A DNA stretch of 18,243 nt from JBKPCD01 sp046727175 (GTDB lineage Bacteria > Acidobacteriota > Vicinamibacteria > Vicinamibacterales > 2-12-FULL-66-21): positions 1 through 18,243 of the forward strand of contig JBKPCD010000098.1 in NCBI GenBank assembly GCA_046727175.1, read 5' to 3'. The translations under genes and the position numbers were made by a program. Shown here piece after piece: positions 6,856 to 15,353 of this stretch. The first letter of the stretch is position 1. Each line of letters opens with the position of its first letter. The notes beneath the pieces were generated by a model. The model was not told the origin of the DNA and made no database searches. It saw only the letters and a list, made by a program, of their open reading frames with translations.

Positions 6856-8751
6856 ATGTCGACGGAACGAAAGGCGCAAGGCTATGCGCTCGCTGTCCTC
6901 GCGACGGCCGCGGCCATCGGCGTTCGGGCGCTTTTCGGACTTGTCGGCGCGCCACCGCCGTTCATCACCTTTTACCCGGCCATTCTGATCGCCGGGTGGT
7001 GGTGGGGCCGCGGTCCCGCGCTGCTCTGCGTCGGTTTGTCCGCGCTCATTAGTGGACACCTGTGGGTGTTGCCGAACCGTCTCGCGGGACCCGAGTCGAG
7101 CGGAGTGCTCGACCTGTCGCTGTACGTGCTGGTGGGAGCAATCCTCGCCTTCATGTCTGCGGGCTTTCGCGAAGCGCGCGATCGCGCGGAGTCGTCGCGC
7201 CAACGGCTCGTCCGACTTTTCGAGAGCACAGGCGACGCGTTCATGGCCTTCGATGCCGGGTGGCGCTACCTGCACGTGAATCGCCATGCCGCGCGGTTCG
7301 CCAGACTCAAACCGGAGCAGATGATCGGCCACACGATTTTCGAGCTCTTCCCGGACATCCGGACGTCCGGTCCGTTCTTCGAAGCGGCTGAGAAGGTAAT
7401 GAAGGAGCGCGTGCCGATCAGCGTCGAGAGTTACTACCCGCGGCTCGACATGTGGTTCCAGAACGACATCTATCCGATCGAAGACGACGGGATTGGCGTG
7501 TTCTACCGTGACGTCACCGAGCGGCGGCGCGCGGCGGAAGTGCGCGAGGAGCTGCTGCGGCGCGAACAGGCCGCGCGGACGGAGTCCGAGACCGCGAACC
7601 GGCTGAAGGACGAATTCCTAGCGACGTTGTCGCACGAGCTCAGGACCCCGCTCAACGCGATCACGGGTTGGGCCACGCTCCTCGCACAACGCTGCCTGAA
7701 TCCCGCGGAGACTGCGGCGGCCATCGAAACCATCCAGCGAAACGCGCGAGCGCAGGCGCACCTCGTCGAAGATCTGCTCGACGTGTCGCGCATCATTTCA
7801 GGCAAGCTGCGGCTGGACATCCAGGCGGTGGAGCTCGGAACGCTGCTCGAAGCCGCGCTGGCTGCAGTCCGCCCGGCGGCCGATGCCAGAGGGGTTCGGT
7901 TACAGGTGGCGATCGATTCGCGCGCCGCGGTCGTGAACGGGGATCCGGCACGGCTGCAGCAGATCGCATGGAACCTGCTGTCGAACGCGATCAAGTTCAC
8001 GCCGAAAGGAGGACGCGTCGAGCTCGTACTCCGACGCGCCAACTCGCATGTCGAGCTGACGGTGAGCGACACCGGCATCGGAATACCGTTGCACATGCTG
8101 CAGCGAATCTTCGATCGCTTCGCGCAGGCCGACAGCAGCTCCACGCGGGAGTATCAAGGCCTTGGGCTCGGCCTCGCGCTCGTCCGGCACCTCACCGAAG
8201 CGCACGGGGGGACCGTGACGGCGTACAGTCCCGGCGAGGGCCGGGGTGCGACGTTCACCGTATCGTTGCCATTGCGCGTCGCGCAGGAGGACGCGTGGCC
8301 CGAACGACGCACGGAAGGGACAGAGGCCGCGCGCGAGGCACCGGTCGAAGGCGATTCGCTCCGAGGCGTCTCTGTGCTGATCGCCGAGGACAACTCGGAG
8401 GCTCGCGAGTTGCTCTCGAAGATGTTGTCGGCGATGGGCGCTTCCGTCACCGTCACGTCGTCTGCATCCGAGGCGATGGTCGAGATCGATCGGCGAATTC
8501 CCGACGTGTTGCTCAGCGATATCGAGATGCCCGGCGAGGACGGCTATTCGCTGATTCGAAGGGTCCGTGGCCGCACTGACGCCGCGTCGCAAATGCCGGC
8601 GATCGCAATTACCGGGTACGCCCGGGTACAGGACAGGACCCGAGCGATCCGCGAAGGATTCGACAACCACGTCGCGAAGCCGGTCTACGTCCCCGAGTTG
8701 GCCGCTGTGATTAGCCGAGCAGTCGCTGCGAAGCGACCTACACCGTCGTAG
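6856..8751 (+). CDS. Hybrid sensor histidine kinase (DUF4118-like membrane domain, PAS, HisKA, HATPase, REC)
   Basis: This 631-residue protein has these domains in order. A KdpD/DUF4118-like membrane block (about residues 10-102) includes FITFYPAILIAGWWWG. A PAS domain covers about 115-222, ending YRDVTERRR. HisKA has the SHELRTPLNAI box, with phospho-accepting H260. The ATPase domain has the N box NLLSNAIKF (N373, N377), the G1 box DTGIGI (D405) and the G2 box GLGLGLAL (435-442). The C-terminal receiver domain has acidic residues E511 and D512, phospho-acceptor D555 in LLSDIEMPG, and K608 in VAKP. All catalytic residues are intact. It should sense a signal at the membrane or in the PAS pocket and pass phosphate to its own receiver; no output regulator lies beside it. 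Its last 14 bases overlap the convergent oxidoreductase gene. Confidence 0.93.
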   Translation: MSTERKAQGYALAVLATAAAIGVRALFGLVGAPPPFITFYPAILIAGWWWGRGPALLCVGLSALISGHLWVLPNRLAGPESSGVLDLSLYVLVGAILAFMSAGFREARDRAESSRQRLVRLFESTGDAFMAFDAGWRYLHVNRHAARFARLKPEQMIGHTIFELFPDIRTSGPFFEAAEKVMKERVPISVESYYPRLDMWFQNDIYPIEDDGIGVFYRDVTERRRAAEVREELLRREQAARTESETANRLKDEFLATLSHELRTPLNAITGWATLLAQRCLNPAETAAAIETIQRNARAQAHLVEDLLDVSRIISGKLRLDIQAVELGTLLEAALAAVRPAADARGVRLQVAIDSRAAVVNGDPARLQQIAWNLLSNAIKFTPKGGRVELVLRRANSHVELTVSDTGIGIPLHMLQRIFDRFAQADSSSTREYQGLGLGLALVRHLTEAHGGTVTAYSPGEGRGATFTVSLPLRVAQEDAWPERRTEGTEAAREAPVEGDSLRGVSVLIAEDNSEARELLSKMLSAMGASVTVTSSASEAMVEIDRRIPDVLLSDIEMPGEDGYSLIRRVRGRTDAASQMPAIAITGYARVQDRTRAIREGFDNHVAKPVYVPELAAVISRAVAAKRPTPS

Positions 8752-10090
8752 GGTCGGGGTGCACCCACGGCGCACGGTACGGGCGGCGCAGCAACGGATT
8801 GGCCTCGGGATCGTCGATCACGACGCCCTTGGCGTGGTCCCATTGGAGCGTGCGTCCGAGCTTCATCGACAGATTGGCGAGGATGCAGGCGGCCGCCGAC
8901 ATGTATCCCTGTTCGATATCCGCGACAGGCGTGCCGCGCGAGGCGATGCACTCGAGGAAGTTCTTCATGTGTGCGCGAATCGCGGGCGCGACGTGACGCT
9001 CGAGATCCTTCTCGGTCCGATCTTCGGGGAACTGCTCGAGCTCATACGTGACGTCTTCGTGAATCGGCGTCTGGTCCTTGCCCGTCGGCACGAAGTCGTA
9101 GCTCATGACGCTCGCCTTGAGCGTCCCCTTGTCGCCGTAGAAGGTCGCGCCCCACGGATATTTGGGATCGGGGGGATCGCCGTAGGTCCGATGAGTCCAC
9201 ACGACCTGCTGATCTCCGAAGTCGAACGTAGCGGTTTGCGAATCGGTAATGTTCGCCTTGCTCGCTTTGTCGACGAGGATCCCGCCCGACGAGCTGACGC
9301 GTTTCGGCATCCCGAGGTCGAGCATCCAGCGCACCATGTCGAGCATGTGCACGCACATGTCGCCGACGATTCCGTTGCCGTATTCCATGAACGCCCGCCA
9401 GCTTCGCGGGTGGACGAGCGAGTTGTACGGACGCATCGGGGCCGGACCCGTCCACATCTCGTAATCGAGATACTCCGGTGGTTGCGTATCGGGAGGGTTC
9501 TGCGTCGCGCGCATGTGGTAGTAGCAGTAGATTTCAACCAGACCGATCGTCCCGAGCCGTCCCTCACGGATCACGCGATCGCGCGCGCGCACGAGATGCG
9601 GGGTGCTGCGGCGCTGCATTCCGACCTGCACGATGCGTTTGTACTTGCGCGCGGCCGCGAGCATCCCCTGCGCCTCGACGATGTCGACGCTGATGGGTTT
9701 CTGGACCCATACGTCCATGCCTGATTTCACCGCTTCGATCATGGGCAGTGCGTGCCAGTGGTCGGGCGTGACGATGATCACGATGTCAAGGTCGCGTTCC
9801 TTCAGCATCGCGCGGTAGTCGCTGTACGTGCGCGGCTTCTTCTTCGAGAGCTGGCGGGTGGACACGATCTCGGCCGCCTCGGCAAGCATTTTCCTGTCGA
9901 CGTCGCAAAGCGAGACCACCTCCACCGGCGCGACTTGGATTAAGCGCAGCAGGTCCGTCTTGCCGTACCACCCGGTGCCGATCAGGCCGACGCGCTTTTT
10001 CATGTCGGCGAGCTGTTGGGCGTAGACAGGCAGATTGGCGACGGCAAACGCGGCGGCGCTCTGCTTGAGGAAGTCGCGGCGGTGCATCAT
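8738..10090 (-). CDS. Tat-exported Gfo/Idh/MocA-family oxidoreductase
   Basis: This is a 450-residue protein. The N-terminal HRRDFLKQSAAAFAVANLPV is a twin-arginine signal, so the folded, cofactor-loaded enzyme is probably exported. The Rossmann domain has VGLIGTGWYG (34-43), CDVD (62-65) and VTPDHWHALPM (107-117). Where family members usually have EKP, this one has QKP (130-132), keeping the lysine. The C-terminal alpha/beta domain includes GNGIVGDMCVHMLDMVRWML. Family members oxidise or reduce sugars and inositols with NAD(P); exported ones in Bacteroidota and Acidobacteriota often work with TIM-barrel lyases through 3-keto sugars. Start: the ATG at 10090 overlaps the upstream stop as ATGATG, an arrangement for translational coupling. 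The frame could extend upstream to 10195, but that would run through the previous gene. Confidence 0.9.
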   Translation of the reverse strand: MMHRRDFLKQSAAAFAVANLPVYAQQLADMKKRVGLIGTGWYGKTDLLRLIQVAPVEVVSLCDVDRKMLAEAAEIVSTRQLSKKKPRTYSDYRAMLKERDLDIVIIVTPDHWHALPMIEAVKSGMDVWVQKPISVDIVEAQGMLAAARKYKRIVQVGMQRRSTPHLVRARDRVIREGRLGTIGLVEIYCYYHMRATQNPPDTQPPEYLDYEMWTGPAPMRPYNSLVHPRSWRAFMEYGNGIVGDMCVHMLDMVRWMLDLGMPKRVSSSGGILVDKASKANITDSQTATFDFGDQQVVWTHRTYGDPPDPKYPWGATFYGDKGTLKASVMSYDFVPTGKDQTPIHEDVTYELEQFPEDRTEKDLERHVAPAIRAHMKNFLECIASRGTPVADIEQGYMSAAACILANLSMKLGRTLQWDHAKGVVIDDPEANPLLRRPYRAPWVHPDPTTV

Positions 10091-11049
10091 GCCAGTGCCT
10101 GTTGGCAATACTTCACGCATTTGGCGATCTCGGTCATGCGGTCCGAGCCTTCGGGGATCGGGTACTCGAACTCGATGGTGCCCTGAGTGTTCCACCGGTT
10201 CGCTTTGAGCAACTGCAGGACTTCCTTGATCGGCGTATCGCCCTGGCCGAAGGGGACGTTGGGGCCCTTATTCAGCTTCCGATCCTTGACGTGCAGATGC
10301 GTGATCCGATCGTGATGCTTCTGGATGAACCCCACGGGGGAAACGTTGTTGCCGGCGATGAAATGACCGATATCGACGTTCGCGCCATTGAATTTCGCTT
10401 GCGAGAACGCCGTTTCCCAGTGCTCCGGCGTCGTCTCGGCGTGTCCGTGGTAGCCCACCATCATCTGGTGCTTGTCGGCGAACTGCCCGATGCGCTTCGT
10501 CCCGTCCGGCGCGATCTCGCAGGAGATCGCCCTGGCGCCGAGCGTCTTCGCCAGCTGGAAGGAGTAGTCGACGATGTCGTCGGGCAGCGCGTAGATGTTG
10601 TCGAACTTGACGATCTCGATGAGGACGCCGGCATCCTCGTATTTCTTCCGGAACTCCTTTACCTTGTCCATCGAAACGGAGAGGCGCCATTTGCGAAGCT
10701 CCTCGGCGGCGGTCTTCTGCGCTGCCTGTTCTTCGGGCGTCGGCGGTCCTTTGCCGCTGCGCGGCGCAATGAGGTTGCGCGGAACTCCGAGGAAGAGCTC
10801 GACCGGCTGCGATCGCAACTCCACCGCGCTGATGCCAAGCTTCACGCAGTTGTCGAGCGTCTCGTCGCCGCTCAGCAGGTTGTTGCCGAAGCTGTAGGGG
10901 ACGTTCAGGCCGATCTGGACGCCGGAGAACTTCGAATTCGGTTTGGCGGTCTGGGCCGCTGCGGCTTCCGCCTGTGCGAGCGAAAGCAGTCTGCTCGCTG
11001 GCAGCATAGCCAGCGCCAGCTTCGCCAACTCTCGTCGTGTGTACTGCAT
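10087..11049 (-). CDS. Tat-signal sugar phosphate isomerase/epimerase-like TIM-barrel protein
   Basis: This is a 320-residue protein from the ATG at 11049, which has AGAGGT just upstream; a GTG at 11067 would overlap that site. The N-terminus YTRRELAKLALAMLPASRLL is a twin-arginine-type signal. The rest is a xylose-isomerase-like/AP-endonuclease-2 barrel. Probable metal and catalytic residues are E178 (CEIAPDG), H201/H203 (GYHGHAE), D226/H229 (NVDIGHF), H251/H253 (HLHVKDRK) and E293/E295 (IEFEYP). The family isomerises, epimerises or, in 3-keto-glycoside pathways, eliminates sugars. Its stop overlaps the start of the Gfo/Idh/MocA gene, so the two are translated together and probably act in sequence on one sugar outside the cytoplasm. 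The exact substrate is not shown. Confidence 0.88.
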   Translation of the reverse strand: MQYTRRELAKLALAMLPASRLLSLAQAEAAAAQTAKPNSKFSGVQIGLNVPYSFGNNLLSGDETLDNCVKLGISAVELRSQPVELFLGVPRNLIAPRSGKGPPTPEEQAAQKTAAEELRKWRLSVSMDKVKEFRKKYEDAGVLIEIVKFDNIYALPDDIVDYSFQLAKTLGARAISCEIAPDGTKRIGQFADKHQMMVGYHGHAETTPEHWETAFSQAKFNGANVDIGHFIAGNNVSPVGFIQKHHDRITHLHVKDRKLNKGPNVPFGQGDTPIKEVLQLLKANRWNTQGTIEFEYPIPEGSDRMTEIAKCVKYCQQALA

Positions 11050-11086
11050 GTCGCTACCTCTGATCACCCTCGAAAAGATTGCACCA

Positions 11087-11100
11087 ACGAAGCGCTTACA
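11087..11100. promoter_or_regulatory. LacI-family operator-like palindrome
   Basis: The site reads ACGAAGCGCTTACA, with the perfect core AAGCGCTT at 11090-11097. On the minus strand it is TGTAAGCGCTTCGT, close to the LacI/GalR/CcpA-type operator form TGTAAnCGnTTACA. It sits about 40 bases upstream of the start of the TIM-barrel/oxidoreductase pair, a sensible place for sugar-responsive repression. No LacI-type regulator gene is in the window. Confidence 0.4.
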
Positions 11101-11150
11101 CTAACAGCGCGCGCGTATGCGAGGCAAGGAGTCAGGGAGGCGGCGCTCGT

Positions 11151-12218
11151 CTAGGGCAGCGCCGTTTCGAGGAACCGGACGAAATTGCCGGAGGCGATTC
11201 CTCTTACGTCCTCCTCGCTGTAACCGCGTTCACGCAGGAGCTGCGGCAGGCGCGCCAGGTCGGCGATGGTCTGAACGTCGACCGGGCACTGCTCGCGGCC
11301 GAAGGCGCCATCGAGATCCGATCCGATGCCGCAGTGCCGCGCGTTGCCGGCAATCTGGCAGATGTGGTCGATGTGATCGACCACGGTCGCAAGCGTCACG
11401 CCGGCGCCCTCGGGTGTCGTCTCGCCGCGGACCCATCCGGGGGCCAGCATCCAGGCGTCGAACGCCGCGCCAATGACCGCACCGCGCTCGATGAGCTCGC
11501 GGATTTGCTCGTCGGTGAACTGGCGGCCGTGCGGCACCAACGCGCGACAGTTCGAGTGGCTGGCCCAGACCGGTCCGCGGAAGCAATCGAGCGCCTCGCG
11601 GAAGCTCTCGTCGCACAGATGCGTCGCATCCAGAATGACGCCAAGACGCTCCATCTCACACAGCAGCTCCCGTCCGCGCACACCGATACCGCCGCTCGCG
11701 TTCGTGCCCTGCGCGTACACCCCCGGTCCATAGTGTGCGGGGCCGATCGCACGCAGTCCGTACGCGTAGGCCCGCTCGAGATGTGCGATCGTGACCAGCG
11801 AGTCGGCACCCTCGAGGCTCAAGACGTAGCCGATTGGCTTGCCGGCACGATCGTCCGCCTGCCAACGCGCGAGGTGTCGATCGAGAGCATCACGATCCCG
11901 GATTTGCAGCAGCTCGCCGCGCTCCTGCATGGCCTGATACCAGGCGAGCTGACCTTGGGTCATCGCCCAGGCCTGTTCCGGCGAATGCCAGCCGGGGAGC
12001 GGGTTGTCCGGCGCGACGTAGCGGGCAATCTGCGTCGCGACACACAGCCCGACACGGCCGCGACGCATTTCCGGAAACGAGACCGTGCCGCGCCCCAGAT
12101 CGGGCTTGTCGGTGAGACTGGACTCCCTCGCGCGAATTTCCTCGATCGGCCGCGTGAAGTCGCGGTTCCACTCGAGCGCGTTCATGGAGAGGTCGAGATG
12201 AGCGTCGAAGATCAGCAT
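11151..12218 (-). CDS. M19-family (renal-dipeptidase-like) metallopeptidase
   Basis: This is a 355-residue protein. The M19 zinc ligands can be followed: H7 and D9 in DAHLDLSMNAL, E136 in LSLEGAD, H200 in LDATHLCDESF and H221 in ASHSNCRAL. The terminal GIGSDLDG (297-304) holds the catalytic-site aspartate. The family cleaves dipeptides, often with a D-residue or dehydro bond at the C-terminal side. There is no signal peptide, so it should be cytosolic, unlike the exported pair downstream. Two features are typical of bacterial homologues: an Arg-rich front half and a long loop before the second histidine. It lies 5 bases after a decayed membrane-protein gene and 101 bases before the exported pair, all on the minus strand. 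Confidence 0.9.
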   Translation of the reverse strand: MLIFDAHLDLSMNALEWNRDFTRPIEEIRARESSLTDKPDLGRGTVSFPEMRRGRVGLCVATQIARYVAPDNPLPGWHSPEQAWAMTQGQLAWYQAMQERGELLQIRDRDALDRHLARWQADDRAGKPIGYVLSLEGADSLVTIAHLERAYAYGLRAIGPAHYGPGVYAQGTNASGGIGVRGRELLCEMERLGVILDATHLCDESFREALDCFRGPVWASHSNCRALVPHGRQFTDEQIRELIERGAVIGAAFDAWMLAPGWVRGETTPEGAGVTLATVVDHIDHICQIAGNARHCGIGSDLDGAFGREQCPVDVQTIADLARLPQLLRERGYSEEDVRGIASGNFVRFLETALP

Positions 12219-12223
12219 GCCGT

Positions 12224-12690
12224 CTACTTACCCTTCAACGTGCGGAACGCGATGAGAATCATGACTGCTGCGACCGCCATCGAATAAGAATGCCCACGGC
12301 GGTTCCCAACGCGAGAGTTCGAATCCGCGAGCCGCCGAACACACGCCGCAGCGCGGTGTAGTGATAGGGCACGATGGCCAACATGGCGATCGATCCCGGA
12401 ATGCGTCCGTGCCGGCCCGCCAGCGCACACAGGACGAAGGCGGTAAGTGCTGCGAACGTGAACGCATGAAAGTGGATCGAGTAATAGTTGAGGAATTCCT
12501 GGGTCAGCGCACCGGGTTTGAAGATCAGGAGCCGCTGCGTCTGAGCTATTTTCCCGTCGACGTGAACGAACTCGTGCCAGGCCTCGTGGGCGAAGTCATG
12601 AAGACTGATGTGAGCCGAGCCGGTTTTCTGGCCGCAGGCGTGGCAGAAGCGTCCCTGGAGAGTCGTACCGCCGTTTGGGCAGAGAATCAA
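12224..12690 (-). pseudogene. Decayed zinc-ribbon membrane protein (DUF3667-like)
   Basis: The frame starts CPNGGTTLQGRFCHACGQKT and goes on HDFAHEAWHEFVHVDGKI, then LLIFKPGALTQEFLN. This matches the N-terminus of DUF3667-type membrane proteins, which normally have CPxCG; here the second cysteine is glycine. Directly after EFLN the sequence jumps to YYSIHFHAFTFAALTAFVL, a late part of such proteins, so the middle (normally the first membrane helices and soluble loop, about 100 or more residues) is gone in frame. A second lesion follows near 12277-12283. The original frame ends with SQQS at 12259, while the next frame carries the expected hydrophobic tail MAVAAVMILIAF and stops at 12224. Three independent defects make this a pseudogene. 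The family call is from memory of the domain pattern. Confidence 0.75.
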
Positions 12691-12765
12691 AACGAAAGCA
12701 GATTAACTCAAATGCCGGACTCGAAGTAGGATGCGAACGCGCCGATTCTCGCAGGAGTGTTCACG

Positions 12766-13968
12766 ATGGCTTTCACCGTCACGAAAGATTTGCTGCTGCC
12801 GAGCACTGTCACCGGCTCGTGGCCGCGCCCGCGCTGGTTCGATGTCAGCATGTGGGCGAGGCCGCTCGACACGTGCATGATGGACGTCCGGTTCCGCGAG
12901 AAATTTCAGGACGCGCTGGCCGTCGTCATCAGCGATGAAGAACGCGCGGGGCTCGACATCCTGACGCACGGCGACTTCCATTGCGACGAGGACTTCGCCG
13001 GCCGGAGCTGGCATCACTACCCGCTGCAGCGATGGGCCGGGTTCGAAGGCGACTACCTGCAATCCGAGGAGACGCGCAGCCCCTGGCTTCGATACCCGCC
13101 GGGCACGCTGCTCAACGAGATCTACACGGCGTGGCGCTGGCCGCGCGTGATCGGCAAAATCGAACATCATCCGCTCGACTACGCCAAAATCTGGCGCATC
13201 GCCCAGGGCAAATCGCGAAAGCCCGTACGATTCGGCACCTGCTGCTCACAGGTGATGGGGCTGTTTCTCGACATTCACACCGACAAGTACAAGGACAATC
13301 GAGAGGTCGTGTGGGACATGGCCGTTGCGATGAACACGGAGCTGCTCGCGCTGCGCGACGCCGGCTGCAACTGCATCCAGATCGAAGAGCCCACACTCCA
13401 TTTCATGGCCAACACCTACGGCGCGCGCGACGAGAAGGTGAAGTTCATGGTCGATTGCTACAACCGCGAGGTGCAGGGGCTGGACGACGTCGAGATCTGG
13501 ATCCACACGTGCTGGGGGAACCCCAACATGCAGCGCGTGATGGAGGACACGAGCTACAAGGCGTCGTTCGAGCTGTACCTGAACGAGATGAAAGGCGACG
13601 TGTGGACGATCGAGACGAAGGATCGCAACTTCACGGACATCGAGCTGTTCGGACAGTACAAAGGCAAGCTGCCGAAGAAGGTCTGCATCGGCGCCGTGAG
13701 CCACCGGGTGCTGCAGGCGGATCGACCCGAGGACGTTGCGGCCGCCATCCGCACGGCGCTGAAACACGTCGCGCCGGAGCAACTGATCGTCTCGAGCGAC
13801 TGCGGCTTCGGTAGGCAGGGCTGCAATCGCGAGATCGCCTTCTACAAGGCAACTTCCATCGCGCAGGGTTGCAACATCGTTCGCAAAGAGCTCGGGATGC
13901 CGCCGGCGTATGTGCCGGCAGCAGATGCGGCGCTGCAAGTCGACATCGTGCCGAAAACGGCGCAGTGA
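12766..13968 (+). CDS. MetE-core-like (cobalamin-independent methionine synthase family) zinc protein
   Basis: This 400-residue protein starts at ATG 12766, 8 bases after an AGGAG site; a GTG at 12757 is closer to that site and less likely. It corresponds to the C-terminal catalytic half of MetE only. The four zinc ligands of that fold are visible (numbers count from 12757; subtract 3 for the chosen start): H250 and C252 in WIHTCWGN, E286 in WTIETKDRN and C349 in VSSDCGFGR. Other landmarks are the N-terminal TVTGSWPRPRWF, LDILTHGDFH and IQIEEPTLHF. The zinc thiolate site activates a thiol for alkyl transfer. Known short relatives include the folate-independent methionine synthases (MesA-D) and epoxyalkane:CoM transferase. 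None of their partner genes is adjacent, so the alkyl donor and acceptor are unknown. It converges on the GntP permease with a 2-base gap. Confidence 0.87.
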   Translation: MAFTVTKDLLLPSTVTGSWPRPRWFDVSMWARPLDTCMMDVRFREKFQDALAVVISDEERAGLDILTHGDFHCDEDFAGRSWHHYPLQRWAGFEGDYLQSEETRSPWLRYPPGTLLNEIYTAWRWPRVIGKIEHHPLDYAKIWRIAQGKSRKPVRFGTCCSQVMGLFLDIHTDKYKDNREVVWDMAVAMNTELLALRDAGCNCIQIEEPTLHFMANTYGARDEKVKFMVDCYNREVQGLDDVEIWIHTCWGNPNMQRVMEDTSYKASFELYLNEMKGDVWTIETKDRNFTDIELFGQYKGKLPKKVCIGAVSHRVLQADRPEDVAAAIRTALKHVAPEQLIVSSDCGFGRQGCNREIAFYKATSIAQGCNIVRKELGMPPAYVPAADAALQVDIVPKTAQ

Positions 13969-13970
13969 AG

Positions 13971-15314
13971 TCAGCCGACCACCAGCGCCAGAACGAGTAC
14001 GCCCGCAAGCCCGACGATCGAGCAGACGGTTTCGAGCAGCGTCCACGAGGCGACCGTCTGCGGCACGCTCATGTTGAAGTACTCCTTCACGAGCCAGAAG
14101 CCGCCGTCGTTGACATGCGAAGCGATGATCGAGCCGGCGCCGATGGCGACGACGAGCAGATCTTTGTTCGCGTAAGAGGTTGCGGCCGCGATCGGCGCCA
14201 TGATGCTTGCGGCCGTGACGCATGCCACGGTCGCTGATCCGACAGCGAGACGGAGCAGGGCGGCGATCACCCAGCCGAGCACGAGCGGCGACAACCGCAT
14301 GCCGCCCACCGCGCGCGCGATTGCCGTATCGACTTCCGCCAGGTCCAGGACTCGGCCGAAACCGCCGCCCGCACCGACGACCAGCAGCACGCCGGCAATC
14401 GGGAGCAGCGACTCTTCCGCAAAGCGCAGAAGACGATCGCGATCGAATCCGCACGTCCGACCGAAGGTGTAGAGTGCCACGATCGTCGCGAGCAGCATTG
14501 CCACGACCGGAGCCCCCGCGAACGCAATCCAGCGTCGGAGCGCGCCGTCGGGCATCGTGGCCTGCGCGAGCGCCGCGAGCAGCATCAGCAGCACCGGTAG
14601 CAGAATCGTGAGGAGGCTGATCGCGAGTGACGGCATCCGCGACGCGCTGCTGCCGGTCAGTTGATCGGCCATCGCGCCCGAATCGACGTCGACGCGACTC
14701 GCAACGAAGCGGCCAAGGAGCGGCCCGGCGATGACCGCCACCGGCAGGCCGACGATCAGCGAGTAGAAGATTGTCCGCCCCGTGTCGGCCCCGAGGCGTT
14801 CGACAGCTGCAAGCGGACCGGGATGCGGCGGAACGAGACCGTGCGCAGCAGAGAGCCCGGCAACGAGCGGAATGCCGAGGCGGAGCACCGGCGTTCCCGT
14901 TCGGCGGACGAGCGTGAACAGCACGGGCGCCAGCAGCACGAATCCCACCTGAAAGAACACCGGCAGCCCGATGATGAACCCGGAAAGCATGAGTGCCCAA
15001 TCGAGACGCCGCTCGCCGAGCGCACGCACGAGCGCCTGCGAGATGACAGCGGCCCCGCCCGACTCGGCCAGCAGCTTGCCGATGATCGTACCGAGACCGA
15101 TCACCATCGCGATGAATCCCAGCGTGTCGCCAACACCAGACTGAAACGCGCGCGGCACGTCGGCGAGTGGCATGCCCGCGCCGAGCCCCACGAACAACGA
15201 TCCGGCGGCAAGCGCGATGAACGCGGGCAGGCGCGCCCACGTGATCAGCAGAACGACGAGGCCGACGCCAAGGCAGGCGACGGTGAGCAGGGAAGCGGTG
15301 TGAGGAGCCGGCAC
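13971..15314 (-). CDS. GntP-family gluconate/sugar-acid proton symporter
   Basis: This is a 447-residue, very hydrophobic protein with about 12 membrane segments. GntP-family landmarks include GLVPPHPGP (about 157-165), GTIIGKLLAESGGA in the first half and a late motif SHVNDGGFWLVKEYF that ends in SVPQTVASWTLLET. It should import gluconate or a related aldonic/hydroxy acid with protons across the inner membrane. The start is GTG at 15314; the first residues (PAPHTASLLTV) lead directly into the first helix. No gluconate kinase adjoins. The neighbours that could use a sugar acid are the semialdehyde dehydrogenase at 1579 and the exported oxidoreductase pair, but neither is in the same transcript. 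Its downstream end meets the MetE-like gene, 2 bases apart. Confidence 0.92.
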   Translation of the reverse strand: MPAPHTASLLTVACLGVGLVVLLITWARLPAFIALAAGSLFVGLGAGMPLADVPRAFQSGVGDTLGFIAMVIGLGTIIGKLLAESGGAAVISQALVRALGERRLDWALMLSGFIIGLPVFFQVGFVLLAPVLFTLVRRTGTPVLRLGIPLVAGLSAAHGLVPPHPGPLAAVERLGADTGRTIFYSLIVGLPVAVIAGPLLGRFVASRVDVDSGAMADQLTGSSASRMPSLAISLLTILLPVLLMLLAALAQATMPDGALRRWIAFAGAPVVAMLLATIVALYTFGRTCGFDRDRLLRFAEESLLPIAGVLLVVGAGGGFGRVLDLAEVDTAIARAVGGMRLSPLVLGWVIAALLRLAVGSATVACVTAASIMAPIAAATSYANKDLLVVAIGAGSIIASHVNDGGFWLVKEYFNMSVPQTVASWTLLETVCSIVGLAGVLVLALVVG

Positions 15315-15353
15315 GGGACACGAGCTTATCTCAGATGCGGATCACCGAGCCGC

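Noticed and set aside
10102..11154. 350-codon open frame on the plus strand opposite the TIM-barrel gene
   Set aside because: Acidic low-information composition; the Tat signal and metal-site motifs are on the other strand.
11079..12287. 402-codon open frame on the plus strand opposite the dipeptidase gene
   Set aside because: No recognisable motif; the M19 ligands are all in the minus-strand frame.
13246..15321. Very long open frame (about 690 codons) on the minus strand, in a different frame from the permease gene
   Set aside because: It crosses both the MetE-like gene (antisense) and the permease gene (another frame) and is Arg/Ala/Gly-rich without motifs. The GntP and MetE signatures lie in the other frames. 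It is a high-GC shadow.
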